Assembly: GCA_964387095.1 (NCBI GenBank)
Contig: CAYLVH010000033.1
Coordinates: 1-17,422 of the forward strand
DNA length: 17,422 nucleotides
Origin: JAJQBJ01 sp964387095
Lineage (GTDB): Bacteria; Bacillota; Clostridia; Oscillospirales; Oscillospiraceae
Direction: 5' to 3'
In this document: one piece after another, positions 1 to 7,421 of the stretch
How positions within the stretch are numbered: the stretch's first letter is position 1
Layout of the letters: every line of letters begins with the position of its first letter
Notes under the pieces: model-generated
Databases searched by the model: none
The model's input: the letters and a program-made list of their open reading frames with translations, nothing else
What the model was told of the DNA's origin: nothing
Made by a program: the position numbers and the translations under genes

Positions 1-46
1 TTTCCTATTTTAGCACTTTGTTCAGCTTTGTTGCAAAAATTGATTT

Positions 47-64
47 CCGTGGCCCGGGACACGG
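47..64. promoter_or_regulatory. 18-bp near-perfect palindrome upstream of the yicC promoter
   Basis: The two halves pair at 8 of 9 positions, with CCGTG on the left, CACGG on the right and a CCCGGG centre. The only mismatch is 52/59. It ends six bases before the -35 box of the yicC promoter, where an activator or repressor dimer could bind. No T-run follows, so it does not look like an intrinsic terminator. No regulator can be named, and the site may be fortuitous in GC-rich DNA. Confidence 0.25.
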
Positions 65-70
65 CTGGGC

Positions 71-99
71 TTTACATGACAGAAAAATTTTGGTATAAT
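71..99 (+). promoter_or_regulatory. Sigma-A-type promoter for the yicC-remA-gmk-rpoZ cluster
   Basis: A TTTACA -35 box at 71-76 and a perfect TATAAT -10 box at 94-99 are separated by 17 bp. The bases TGG directly before the -10 box give an extended -10 motif. A transcript would start near 106 and leave a leader of about 30 bases before yicC. The region is AT-rich against a GC-rich background, as expected for a vegetative promoter. It is the best housekeeping promoter visible in the window and probably drives several downstream genes. Confidence 0.8.
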
Positions 100-136
100 A
101 CGTTATTATTCTATTCCGCTGAAAAGGGGGATTCCT

Positions 137-1015
137 TTGGTTAATAGTATGACTGGCTATGGCCGGGGAGAGGCGGTCTGCAATGGACGATCCCTCGTCA
201 TCGAGGTGCGCTCTGTCAACAACCGCTATCTGGATTGCAATATTAAGCTGCCCCGTAGCTATACCTTTGCTGAGGACGCGCTGAAAAAGCGGGTCCAGGC
301 GGCCATCACCCGGGGCAAGGTTGACGTGTTTGTCACCATGGATCAGGCCGCAGCTGACGGGCTTGTGGTTCGGATCAATGAGCCACTGGCCGAGAGCTAT
401 TATCAGGCGCTGACCGCCCTAAAGACCAAGTTTGCCCTGGGGAAGGACATTTCCCTGTCCCTGCTGGCCCGTTTCCCGGACGTGCTTCAGGTGGAGAAGG
501 CCCGGGAGGATGCGGACCAGTTGACCGCTGATCTGTGTTCTGTCATGGATTTAGCCCTGGCGGATTATAATTCCATGAGGGCCAGGGAGGGTAAGAAGCT
601 GGAGGAGGATGTTCTGTCCCGCTTGGTTACCCTGGAGGACCTTGTGGCAAAGGTAGAGGAGCGTTCCCCCCAGACCCTGGCGGAGTACTGTGCCCGGCTG
701 GAGAAGAAGATGGCCGAGGTGCTGGAAAGCACCCAGTTGGACGAGTCCAGGATTCTCACGGAGGCCGCTATCTTTGCGGACAAGATCGCCGTAGACGAGG
801 AGACGGTGCGTCTGCGCAGCCATATCGCCCAGTTCCGGGATATGCTCCAAAAGGGCGGCCCGGTGGGCCGCAAGCTGGATTTTCTGGTTCAGGAGATGAA
901 CCGGGAGACCAATACCATTGGTTCCAAGTGCAATGACCTGGAGATCTCCAATGTGGTGGTGGATATGAAGGCGGAGATTGAAAAGATCCGTGAGCAGATC
1001 CAGAATATGGAATAA
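137..1015 (+). CDS. yicC: YicC/YloC family endoribonuclease
   Basis: The 292-residue product matches the YicC/YloC family in length and architecture. The N-terminus has the family opening Asn-Ser-Met-Thr-Gly-Tyr-Gly-Arg (residues 3-10), and the C-terminal DUF1732 region ends in a Glu-Lys-Ile-Arg-Glu-Gln motif. YicC proteins are cytoplasmic endoribonucleases; E. coli YicC has been linked to turnover of the small RNA RyhB. The start is TTG at 137: AAGGGGG at 124-130 is six bases away, whereas the in-frame ATG at 149 would be too distant. It is the first gene after the sigma-A promoter and lies 14 bases before remA, the same neighbour as in B. subtilis (yloC-remA). The family assignment is firm; the physiological role here is inferred. 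Confidence 0.93.
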   Translation: MVNSMTGYGRGEAVCNGRSLVIEVRSVNNRYLDCNIKLPRSYTFAEDALKKRVQAAITRGKVDVFVTMDQAAADGLVVRINEPLAESYYQALTALKTKFALGKDISLSLLARFPDVLQVEKAREDADQLTADLCSVMDLALADYNSMRAREGKKLEEDVLSRLVTLEDLVAKVEERSPQTLAEYCARLEKKMAEVLESTQLDESRILTEAAIFADKIAVDEETVRLRSHIAQFRDMLQKGGPVGRKLDFLVQEMNRETNTIGSKCNDLEISNVVVDMKAEIEKIREQIQNME

Positions 1016-1029
1016 GCGGAGGAGAAAGA

Positions 1030-1299
1030 ATGAAATTGCTCAATATCGGCTTTGGCAATATGGTGTCTACCCAGCGCCTGATCGCCATTGTCAGCCCAGA
1101 ATCTGCGCCCATCAAGCGCCTAATTCAAGAGGCCAGGGACCGAGGCAGCCTGATTGATGCCACCTATGGCCGCCGCACCCGTGCGGTGATTATCATGGAT
1201 GACAATCATGTGGTCCTCTCTGCCATCCAGCCCGAGACTGTGGCAAACCGTGTCAATGGCCGGGATGAGGAAGAAGGTGCGGCAGAGCATGAAAACTGA
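1030..1299 (+). CDS. remA: RemA family DNA-binding regulator (DUF370)
   Basis: This 89-residue protein matches RemA, including the Gly-Phe-Gly-Asn segment near residues 7-10 and the conserved central block Asp-Ala-Thr-Tyr-Gly-Arg-Arg-Thr. In B. subtilis, RemA is a ring-forming DNA-binding protein that activates biofilm matrix operons and osmoprotection genes. Clostridia without those operons also keep it between yicC and gmk, so its targets here are unknown. GGAGGAG lies just upstream of the ATG at good spacing. The last codons overlap the gmk start by 11 bases, suggesting translational coupling. The C-terminal tail after about residue 78 is acidic and variable. Confidence 0.92.
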   Translation: MKLLNIGFGNMVSTQRLIAIVSPESAPIKRLIQEARDRGSLIDATYGRRTRAVIIMDDNHVVLSAIQPETVANRVNGRDEEEGAAEHEN

Positions 1300-1903
1300 G
1301 AAAAGAGGCACATTGCTTGTAGTGTCCGGCCCTTCCGGCGTGGGCAAGAGCACGGTGATCAAGCTGCTGATGCAGCAGCGGGGGAATATCTACTTTTCCG
1401 TTTCCTTCACCACCCGGAAGCCCCGGGAGGGGGAGCAGGAGGGCGTCAACTATCACTATGTCAGCAACGAGGAATTTGAGCGCATGGTGCAGGAGGACGA
1501 GTTCCTGGAATACGCCGGATATGTGGATCATTACTATGGAACCTCCCGGAAACTCATTGAACAGCATCTCAACGCGGGCCGGGACGTGATCCTGGATATC
1601 GAGGTGCAGGGCGCGGCCATCGTCCGGAAAAAGTGTCCGAATGCGGTGCTCTGCTTCCTGATTCCCCCCAGCTTTGAGGAGCTTTCCAGCCGGCTTCATT
1701 GCCGTCAGAGCGAGGGCGAGACGGTGATTCAGGATAGGCTGAACCGTGCCCGGGAGGAATATAAGCAAATCAAGAATTACGACTATTTGATTATAAACGA
1801 TCAGCCACAGAACGCCGTAGACGAGCTTTCCGCCATTATGGATGCTGCCGTCTGCCGGGTGTCTCAGCGTCTGCATGATTTTGAGGAGGTATATGAAGGA
1901 TGA
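1289..1903 (+). CDS. gmk: Guanylate kinase
   Basis: Gmk phosphorylates GMP to GDP using ATP in the cytoplasm. From the ATG at 1289 the product has 204 residues, the usual size. The P-loop Gly-Pro-Ser-Gly-Val-Gly-Lys-Ser is at residues 14-21. It is followed by the GMP-binding stretch Thr-Thr-Arg-Lys-Pro-Arg-x-Gly-Glu. The frame is open further upstream, but a longer start would add about 30 unrelated residues lying over remA. AGGAAGAAGG at 1267-1276 supports 1289, with ATG 1265 as a less likely alternative. The gene overlaps remA by 11 bases and rpoZ by 4 bases (ATGA). Confidence 0.95.
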   Translation: MKTEKRGTLLVVSGPSGVGKSTVIKLLMQQRGNIYFSVSFTTRKPREGEQEGVNYHYVSNEEFERMVQEDEFLEYAGYVDHYYGTSRKLIEQHLNAGRDVILDIEVQGAAIVRKKCPNAVLCFLIPPSFEELSSRLHCRQSEGETVIQDRLNRAREEYKQIKNYDYLIINDQPQNAVDELSAIMDAAVCRVSQRLHDFEEVYEG

Positions 1904-2100
1904 AGCTCTATGCGATGAATGATTTATTACGGGATGTAGACAGCCGCTATCTGCTGGTGAATCTGGTGGCCCATCGTGCCCGGGTGATCGCAGTGGATGC
2001 CGAGCAGCAGCAGATTTCTTTGACCGAGAAGCCGGTCACCATGGCCATGGAAGAGGCATTGGCCGGCCAGCTGGGCGTCACTAGGCAGGAAGGCGAATAA
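1900..2100 (+). CDS. rpoZ: DNA-directed RNA polymerase omega subunit
   Basis: The 66-residue product carries the omega signature Ser-Arg-Tyr-Leu-Leu-Val followed by Ala-His-Arg-Ala-Arg (residues 15-28), and then a Lys-Pro-Val-Thr-Met-Ala-Met-Glu-Glu-Ala block. Omega binds the beta-prime subunit and helps RNA polymerase assembly. GAGGAGGT at 1883-1890 sits nine bases before the ATG. The start overlaps the gmk stop, as is common in Firmicutes. The next gene in B. subtilis is coaBC, but here an intrinsic-terminator-like hairpin and priA follow instead. Confidence 0.93.
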   Translation: MKLYAMNDLLRDVDSRYLLVNLVAHRARVIAVDAEQQQISLTEKPVTMAMEEALAGQLGVTRQEGE

Positions 2101-2104
2101 ACGG

Positions 2105-2144
2105 AAAGGGGCAAGAGGATCAAGGAGATTCCCTTGCCTTTTTT
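2105..2144 (+). terminator. Candidate intrinsic terminator or attenuator between rpoZ and priA
   Basis: GGCAAG at 2110-2115 pairs with CTTGCC at 2133-2138, with a short inner GGA/TCC pairing. Six T residues follow at 2139-2144. The A residues at 2105-2107 could extend the stem by pairing with part of the T-run. The stem is short, so termination may be partial. It ends just before the priA ribosome binding site AAGGAG (2148-2153), so it could set the ratio of upstream to downstream transcript. No clear promoter for priA was seen after it. Confidence 0.45.
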
Positions 2145-2158
2145 GAGAAGGAGCAGGA

Positions 2159-4639
2159 ATGGAACGTCAACAGACAGCGAGTATTGCGGTTTCCGCTGCA
2201 ACCTATGCCATTGACCGGCCCTATACCTACTTGCTTTCAGGGGAGATGAAGGAGCTGGCACGGCCTGGCATGCGGGCGTTGGTGCCCTTCGGCCAGGGCA
2301 ATCGGCCCGCGGAGGGGATCATCCTCTCGGTGGGCCAGGAGGCCGGGGAGCCGGACTTCAAGCTGAAGCAGGTGTTGACGCTGCTGGACGATGAGCCGGT
2401 GGTGGATGAAAAGGGGATTCACTTGGCCCTCTGGATGCGGGACCGGCTGTTCTGTACGGTCTATGAGGCGGCGCGGGCCATGCTTCCCGCAGGGCTGTAT
2501 ATTTCCCTAAAGGATCAATATGTCCTGGAGAAATCGGTGAGCCGGGAGGCCGCCTATCAGGCCGCCGGAAATTCTACGGGGGCAAAAAAGCTGCTGGACA
2601 TACTCTATTCCAACAATGGCCGGATCACCGCAGGGGACCTGCGCACCGCCTTTGGCGCGCAAAGCCCTACCCGCTTTATCACCCAGCTGAAAAAGGCGGG
2701 GATTTTAGCCCAGGATACCACAGCGGCCCGGCAGGTGGGGGACAAGACAGAGCAATTTGCCTCCCTGGCCGTCTCCGGGGAGGAGGCGCGCCACCTGTTG
2801 GAGGCTTCCAAGCGGCGCTACCCCATACACCGCAGCGTGGTGGAGCTGGTGGCCAGTCTGGAGCGGGTGCCGGTGACCGAGCTGTGCTACTATACCGGCG
2901 CCAGCAAGGCCACCCTGAAAACCCTGGTCAAAAAGGGAATTTTACAGCTGGAGCGCCAGGAGCTCTATCGCAGCCCTATGCAGGAGCCAGTGGAACAGGC
3001 GGAACCGCCGGTGTTGAATGAGGACCAGCAGAGGGCCTTTGACGGCCTTGCGGCCCTGCTGGGCAGTGGGAAGCCCAGCTGCAGCCTGCTGTACGGCGTC
3101 ACCGGGAGCGGGAAGACCCAGGTTTATATCCAGTTGATCCACCACTGCCTGGCGGAGGGGAAGGGCGCCATTATGCTGGTGCCGGAGATTGCCCTGACCC
3201 CCCAGATGCTGCGGCAGCTGCGCAGCCAGTTCGGGGACACCGTGGCCGTGCTCCACAGCATGCTCTCCACCGGCGCCCGCTATGATGAATGGAAGCGGGT
3301 GCAGCGGGGGGAGGCCAGAGTGGTTGTGGGAACCCGGTCGGCTGTGTTTGCGCCGGTGGAGAACCTGGGCCTGATCATTCTGGATGAGGAGCAGGAATAC
3401 AGCTATAAATCCCAACAGGCCCCCCGCTACCATGCCCGGGACGTGGCGAAATACCGCAGTGTGCAGAACAGCTCCATGCTGTTGCTGGGGTCTGCCACCC
3501 CGTCGGTGGAGTCCATGTTCCTGGCAAAGAGCGGGAAATATCATCTGTTTCAGTTGAGTCAGAGATATAATCAGAAGCCGCTGCCCGAGGTGTTTGTGGC
3601 GGATTTAAAGGAAGAGCTGCGCTCCGGCAATCCTGGCAATCTCAGCCAGGACCTGCTGCTGGAGCTGAAAAAGAACCTGGCCCGGGGGGAGCAGAGCATC
3701 CTCTTTCTCAACCGGCGGGGGAGCAGCAAGCTGGTGGTGTGCAGCCAGTGCGGCGAGGTGCCCACCTGCCAGCGGTGCAGCGTCGGCCTGACCTATCACA
3801 AGGATAACGGAAGGCTGATGTGCCACTACTGCGGCTATTCCAGGTCGCTGCCCCGATCCTGCCCCGTCTGCGGCGGGACGCTGACCTTCATGGGCTGTGG
3901 AACCCAGAAGGTGGAGGAGGAGCTGCATCAACAGTTCCCCGGCGTGGAGGTGCTGAGAATGGACATGGATACCGTGTCCCTGACCAACACCCATGAAAAG
4001 ATTTTGAAAAAATTCCAGGAGGAAAAGGTGCCCATCCTGGTGGGAACCCAGATGGTGGCCAAGGGCCTGGATTTCGATAATGTGACCCTGGTGGGGGTGA
4101 TCAATGCGGACCAGTCCCTGTATGTGGACGATTTCCGGGCGGCGGAGCGCACCTTTGCCCTGATTACCCAGGTAGTGGGCCGTGCGGGCCGGGGAGACCG
4201 CTCCGGCCGGGCGGTGATCCAGACCTGCTCCCCTCGGAACGAGGTGCTCCGCTTGGCGGCGGCCCAGGACTACGACCATTTTTATGAGAACGAGGTCCAG
4301 CTGCGGCGGCTGAGCCATTACCCGCCTTTCTGCGAGCTATACCGGATTGCCATTTCCGGTGAGAACGAAGGGGACGTGCTCCGGGCTGGGGTGCGGATTC
4401 GGGACGGCGCCGTCCGGTGGGCGAAGCTGCCGGCCCTACAGCAGGCAGAGACCAAGGTTTACGGCCCGGTGGCGGCGGGCATCCTAAAGGTGAATAATCG
4501 CTATCGTTACTACTTGCATGTATATGGACAAAGCTGTCCTGAGCTGCGCCGGATGCTGGCCCGGCTGCTACAAGCGGCTTTTCAGGATAAACAAAACCGC
4601 GGAGTATCCGTCTTTGTGGATTGGAATCCGTTGGATTAA
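2159..4639 (+). CDS. priA: Primosomal replication-restart helicase PriA
   Basis: PriA is a 3'-5' superfamily 2 helicase that recognises stalled forks and reloads the replisome. The 826-residue length is normal. The N-terminal DNA-binding domain is followed by a P-loop Gly-Val-Thr-Gly-Ser-Gly-Lys-Thr at residues 313-320. Motif II reads Asp-Glu-Glu-Gln at 409-412, where E. coli PriA has Asp-Glu-Glu-His. The zinc region has four Cys-x2-Cys pairs (528/531, 537/540, 555/558, 568/571), all intact. Later come the Gly-Thr-Gln-Met motif and the Gln-Val-x-Gly-Arg-Ala-Gly-Arg motif VI. The start follows AAGGAG by five bases. The order priA-def-fmt-rsmB is conserved in Firmicutes. coaBC, which usually precedes priA, is absent. 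Confidence 0.96.
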   Translation: MERQQTASIAVSAATYAIDRPYTYLLSGEMKELARPGMRALVPFGQGNRPAEGIILSVGQEAGEPDFKLKQVLTLLDDEPVVDEKGIHLALWMRDRLFCTVYEAARAMLPAGLYISLKDQYVLEKSVSREAAYQAAGNSTGAKKLLDILYSNNGRITAGDLRTAFGAQSPTRFITQLKKAGILAQDTTAARQVGDKTEQFASLAVSGEEARHLLEASKRRYPIHRSVVELVASLERVPVTELCYYTGASKATLKTLVKKGILQLERQELYRSPMQEPVEQAEPPVLNEDQQRAFDGLAALLGSGKPSCSLLYGVTGSGKTQVYIQLIHHCLAEGKGAIMLVPEIALTPQMLRQLRSQFGDTVAVLHSMLSTGARYDEWKRVQRGEARVVVGTRSAVFAPVENLGLIILDEEQEYSYKSQQAPRYHARDVAKYRSVQNSSMLLLGSATPSVESMFLAKSGKYHLFQLSQRYNQKPLPEVFVADLKEELRSGNPGNLSQDLLLELKKNLARGEQSILFLNRRGSSKLVVCSQCGEVPTCQRCSVGLTYHKDNGRLMCHYCGYSRSLPRSCPVCGGTLTFMGCGTQKVEEELHQQFPGVEVLRMDMDTVSLTNTHEKILKKFQEEKVPILVGTQMVAKGLDFDNVTLVGVINADQSLYVDDFRAAERTFALITQVVGRAGRGDRSGRAVIQTCSPRNEVLRLAAAQDYDHFYENEVQLRRLSHYPPFCELYRIAISGENEGDVLRAGVRIRDGAVRWAKLPALQQAETKVYGPVAAGILKVNNRYRYYLHVYGQSCPELRRMLARLLQAAFQDKQNRGVSVFVDWNPLD

Positions 4640-4656
4640 GAGGAGCAAAGAACGTT

Positions 4657-5145
4657 ATGGCAACGAGAAATATCATTTTGGAGGGCAACGAGATTCTGAG
4701 CAAGCGGTCCCGCCCTGTGACCAATTTTGACAGCCGTCTGCATATCCTGCTGGACGACATGCGGGAGACCCTGCTTCAGGCCAACGGCGTTGGCCTGGCG
4801 GCTGTTCAGGTGGGCATTTTGCGCCGGGTGGTGTTGGTCATCAATGAGAAGGACGAGATCCTGGAGCTAGTCAACCCGGAGATCATTGAGACTTCCGGGG
4901 AACAGGAGGGCCTGGAGGGCTGCCTGTCCGTCCCCGGCTATTACGGCGTTGTCAAGCGCCCCATGCAGGTGAAGGTCCGTGCCCGGGACCGCTATGGCAA
5001 TCCATTTGAGGTGGAGGACGTGGGAATGACTGCCCGCTGCTTCTGCCATGAGATCGAGCACCTGGACGGCCATCTGTTCAAGGAGAAAGCCACAAAGATG
5101 TACACGGTGGAAGAGCTGGAAGAGATGGAAAAGGAAGAAGAATAA
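4657..5145 (+). CDS. def: Peptide deformylase
   Basis: This metalloenzyme removes the formyl group from the N-terminal methionine of new proteins. The 162-residue product has the three PDF motifs: Gly-Val-Gly-Leu-Ala-Ala-Val-Gln starting at residue 44, Glu-Gly-Cys-Leu-Ser at 87-91, and the metal-binding His-Glu-Ile-Glu-His at 131-135. The metal ligands are therefore Cys89, His131 and His135, with Glu132 as catalytic base. The C-terminal tail is rich in Glu. The ATG at 4657 lies 17 bases after the priA stop and 11 after AGGAG; the open frame before it overlaps priA and is not family-like. fmt follows after two bases, which pairs deformylase with formyltransferase. Confidence 0.95.
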   Translation: MATRNIILEGNEILSKRSRPVTNFDSRLHILLDDMRETLLQANGVGLAAVQVGILRRVVLVINEKDEILELVNPEIIETSGEQEGLEGCLSVPGYYGVVKRPMQVKVRARDRYGNPFEVEDVGMTARCFCHEIEHLDGHLFKEKATKMYTVEELEEMEKEEE

Positions 5146-5147
5146 GC

Positions 5148-6065
5148 ATGCGAATTGTATTTATGGGAACCCCCGAGTTTGCAGTGCCCTCCTTGGAACG
5201 GCTGATTGCAGGCGGCTATGAGATCGTGGGGGTCTTTACCCAGCCGGATAAACCGAAAAACCGGGGAATGAAGCTGACCCCCAGCCCGGTGAAGGTCTGC
5301 GCCCAGGCCCATGGCCTGCCCGTGTTCCAGCCCGCCTCCTTCAAGATGGAGCCTGAGGCGGTGGAAACCATGAAGGGGCTGGAGCCGGACCTGGTGGTGG
5401 TGGCGGCCTTTGGCCAGATCCTGCCCCAGGCGGTGCTGGACGTGGCGAAGCTGGGGAATATCAACGTCCATTCCTCCCTGCTGCCCCGTTATCGGGGCGC
5501 GGCGCCCATCAACTGGGCGATTTTAAACGGTGAGGAGGAGACCGGCGTCACGATTATGAAAGTGGTGCTGGCCCTGGATGCGGGAGATATCATCTCCCAG
5601 GTGCGCACCCCCATTGACCCTAACGAGACGGTGGAGCAGCTCCACGACCGCCTGGCTGCGCTGGGGGCTCAGCTGCTGGGAGAGACGGTCCCCAAGCTGG
5701 CGGACGGCACCGCCGAATATATTCCTCAGGATGAGGCGCAGGCCAACTATGCGCCCATGCTGAGCCGGAAGCTGTCTCCCATCGATTGGAGCCGCTCCGC
5801 AAAGGAGATTCACAATCAGGTCCGGGGCCTGATCCCCTGGCCTGCGGCCTCCACCCTTCTGGGTGGAACCCAGGTCAAAATCTACACCGTGGAGGAGACG
5901 GGCCAGGAGACGGAAAAGGAGCCTGGCACGGTGCTGTCTACGGATAAAAAGGGCATCCTCATGGCCTGCGGAGACGGCAAGGTGCTGCGCATTGTGGAGT
6001 TGCAGGCCCCGGGAAAGAAGCGGATGAAAGCGGCGGACTACCTCCGCGGCCATCCCATCCTGTAA
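5148..6065 (+). CDS. fmt: Methionyl-tRNA formyltransferase
   Basis: Fmt transfers a formyl group from 10-formyl-tetrahydrofolate to initiator Met-tRNA. The 305-residue protein starts with Met-Gly-Thr-Pro-Glu-Phe-Ala-Val-Pro (from residue 6). It carries the Ser-Leu-Leu-Pro-Arg-Tyr-Arg-Gly-Ala-Ala-Pro block (about 110-120). The catalytic triad is visible as Asn106, His108 and Asp144, the same numbering as in E. coli Fmt. A C-terminal tRNA-binding domain follows from about residue 205. The start is two bases after the def stop, so the genes are probably translationally coupled. Confidence 0.96.
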   Translation: MRIVFMGTPEFAVPSLERLIAGGYEIVGVFTQPDKPKNRGMKLTPSPVKVCAQAHGLPVFQPASFKMEPEAVETMKGLEPDLVVVAAFGQILPQAVLDVAKLGNINVHSSLLPRYRGAAPINWAILNGEEETGVTIMKVVLALDAGDIISQVRTPIDPNETVEQLHDRLAALGAQLLGETVPKLADGTAEYIPQDEAQANYAPMLSRKLSPIDWSRSAKEIHNQVRGLIPWPAASTLLGGTQVKIYTVEETGQETEKEPGTVLSTDKKGILMACGDGKVLRIVELQAPGKKRMKAADYLRGHPIL

Positions 6066-6083
6066 GTGATGGGGCAGGAAGCA

Positions 6084-7421
6084 ATGACCGCCCGGCAGGT
6101 GGCGCTGAAGGCGCTGACCGCCTGCGAGAAGCAGGGGGCCTGGTCGGACGGGATTCTCCGCAACCTCATTCGCCAGGCGGGTCTGGACCGGCGGGACGCG
6201 GCACTGGCCACCAGGATTTGTTACGGTGTGCAGCAGAATCTGATGCTGCTGAACTTTTGGATTGACGCACTGTCCAGGGTGAAGACGGTAAAGTTGGAGC
6301 CGGGTGTGGCCGGCTGCATCCGCATGGGTATGTATCAAATCGCCTTTATGGATAAGATCCCGGCCAGCGCCGCCGTGAATGAATCAGTGAATCTGGCCAA
6401 GAAGGTCAGCCGGAATCAAAGATCCGGCGGCTTGGTCAACGGGGTCCTGCGGGTCTTTGTCCGGCAAAAGGGACGGCTCCCCATGCCCCAGGGGAGAGAA
6501 CGTCTGTCCATTCTCTATTCCCATCCTGAATGGCTGGTGGAGCTTTACCGCCAGGAACTGGGGGAGGCGGGAACGGAGGAGCTGCTGAAGGCCAACAACG
6601 CGGAGCCGCCCACCTGCTTGCAGGTGAACACGTTGAAAGCCAGCGCCAGTCAGGTGCTTCAGGAGCTGGCTGAGGCGGGGGCCACTGTGGAGCCCCACCC
6701 CTGGCTGGAGGACTGCCTGCTGGCCACCCACACCGGGAGTCTGGAGCAACTTGCCACATTCCAGCAGGGGAAGATTATGGTGCAGGATGCCGCAGCCAAG
6801 CTGGCCGTCCTGGCCTGGGATCCCCGGCCGGGGGAGCGGGTGCTGGACGTGTGCGCGGCCCCAGGCGGAAAGTCCTTTGCCGCCGCCATGGCCATGAAAA
6901 ATCAGGGAGAGGTGATCTCCTGTGACATACACCCCCATAAAATAAAGCTGATCCAGGAGGGGGCCAGCCGTCTGGGCGCGGAGATTGTAAGCGCCCAGGT
7001 GCAGAATGGCAAGGAGTTCCAGCCGGAATGGGAGGGCGCTTTCCACCGGTTGATCGTGGATGTGCCCTGTTCCGGGCTGGGGATTATCCGGAAGAAGCCG
7101 GATATCCGCTATAAGGATCCCAAGCAGCTGGAGGGATTGCTCCAGGTGCAGAGGGCCATTCTGGAAAATGCCTGCCGCTATGTGAAGCCCGGGGGCGTGC
7201 TGCTCTACGCCACCTGCACGGTGCTGCGGCAGGAGAACCAGGACGTCGTTATGGATTTCCTGTCCCAACACCGGGAGTTCCGGCGGGAGCCGCTGAGCCT
7301 TCCCGGCCCAGTGGGGGAGCAGCCGGAGGGGATGGTGACCCTGTGGCCCCACCTCCACGGCACAGATGGGTTCTTTTTCGCAAAACTTCGGAAGGAACGT
7401 ATAAAATATGGAAAGCAATGA
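6084..7421 (+). CDS. rsmB: 16S rRNA (cytosine-967-C5) methyltransferase RsmB
   Basis: RsmB uses S-adenosylmethionine to methylate C967 of 16S rRNA. An N-terminal NusB-like RNA-binding domain (about residues 1-130) precedes the Rossmann methyltransferase. The SAM motif Asp-Val-Cys-Ala-Ala-Pro-Gly-Gly-Lys is present. The two catalytic cysteines are in Pro-Cys-Ser-Gly (Cys329) and Ala-Thr-Cys-Thr (Cys378). I chose the ATG at 6084, giving 445 residues, because Met-Thr-Ala-Arg-Gln-Val-Ala-Leu is the typical family opening. Its ribosome site (AGGAA, 6076-6080) is close, so the ATG at 6069 or GTG at 6066 remain possible. The 3' end overlaps rlmN by 14 bases. Confidence 0.92.
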   Translation: MTARQVALKALTACEKQGAWSDGILRNLIRQAGLDRRDAALATRICYGVQQNLMLLNFWIDALSRVKTVKLEPGVAGCIRMGMYQIAFMDKIPASAAVNESVNLAKKVSRNQRSGGLVNGVLRVFVRQKGRLPMPQGRERLSILYSHPEWLVELYRQELGEAGTEELLKANNAEPPTCLQVNTLKASASQVLQELAEAGATVEPHPWLEDCLLATHTGSLEQLATFQQGKIMVQDAAAKLAVLAWDPRPGERVLDVCAAPGGKSFAAAMAMKNQGEVISCDIHPHKIKLIQEGASRLGAEIVSAQVQNGKEFQPEWEGAFHRLIVDVPCSGLGIIRKKPDIRYKDPKQLEGLLQVQRAILENACRYVKPGGVLLYATCTVLRQENQDVVMDFLSQHREFRREPLSLPGPVGEQPEGMVTLWPHLHGTDGFFFAKLRKERIKYGKQ

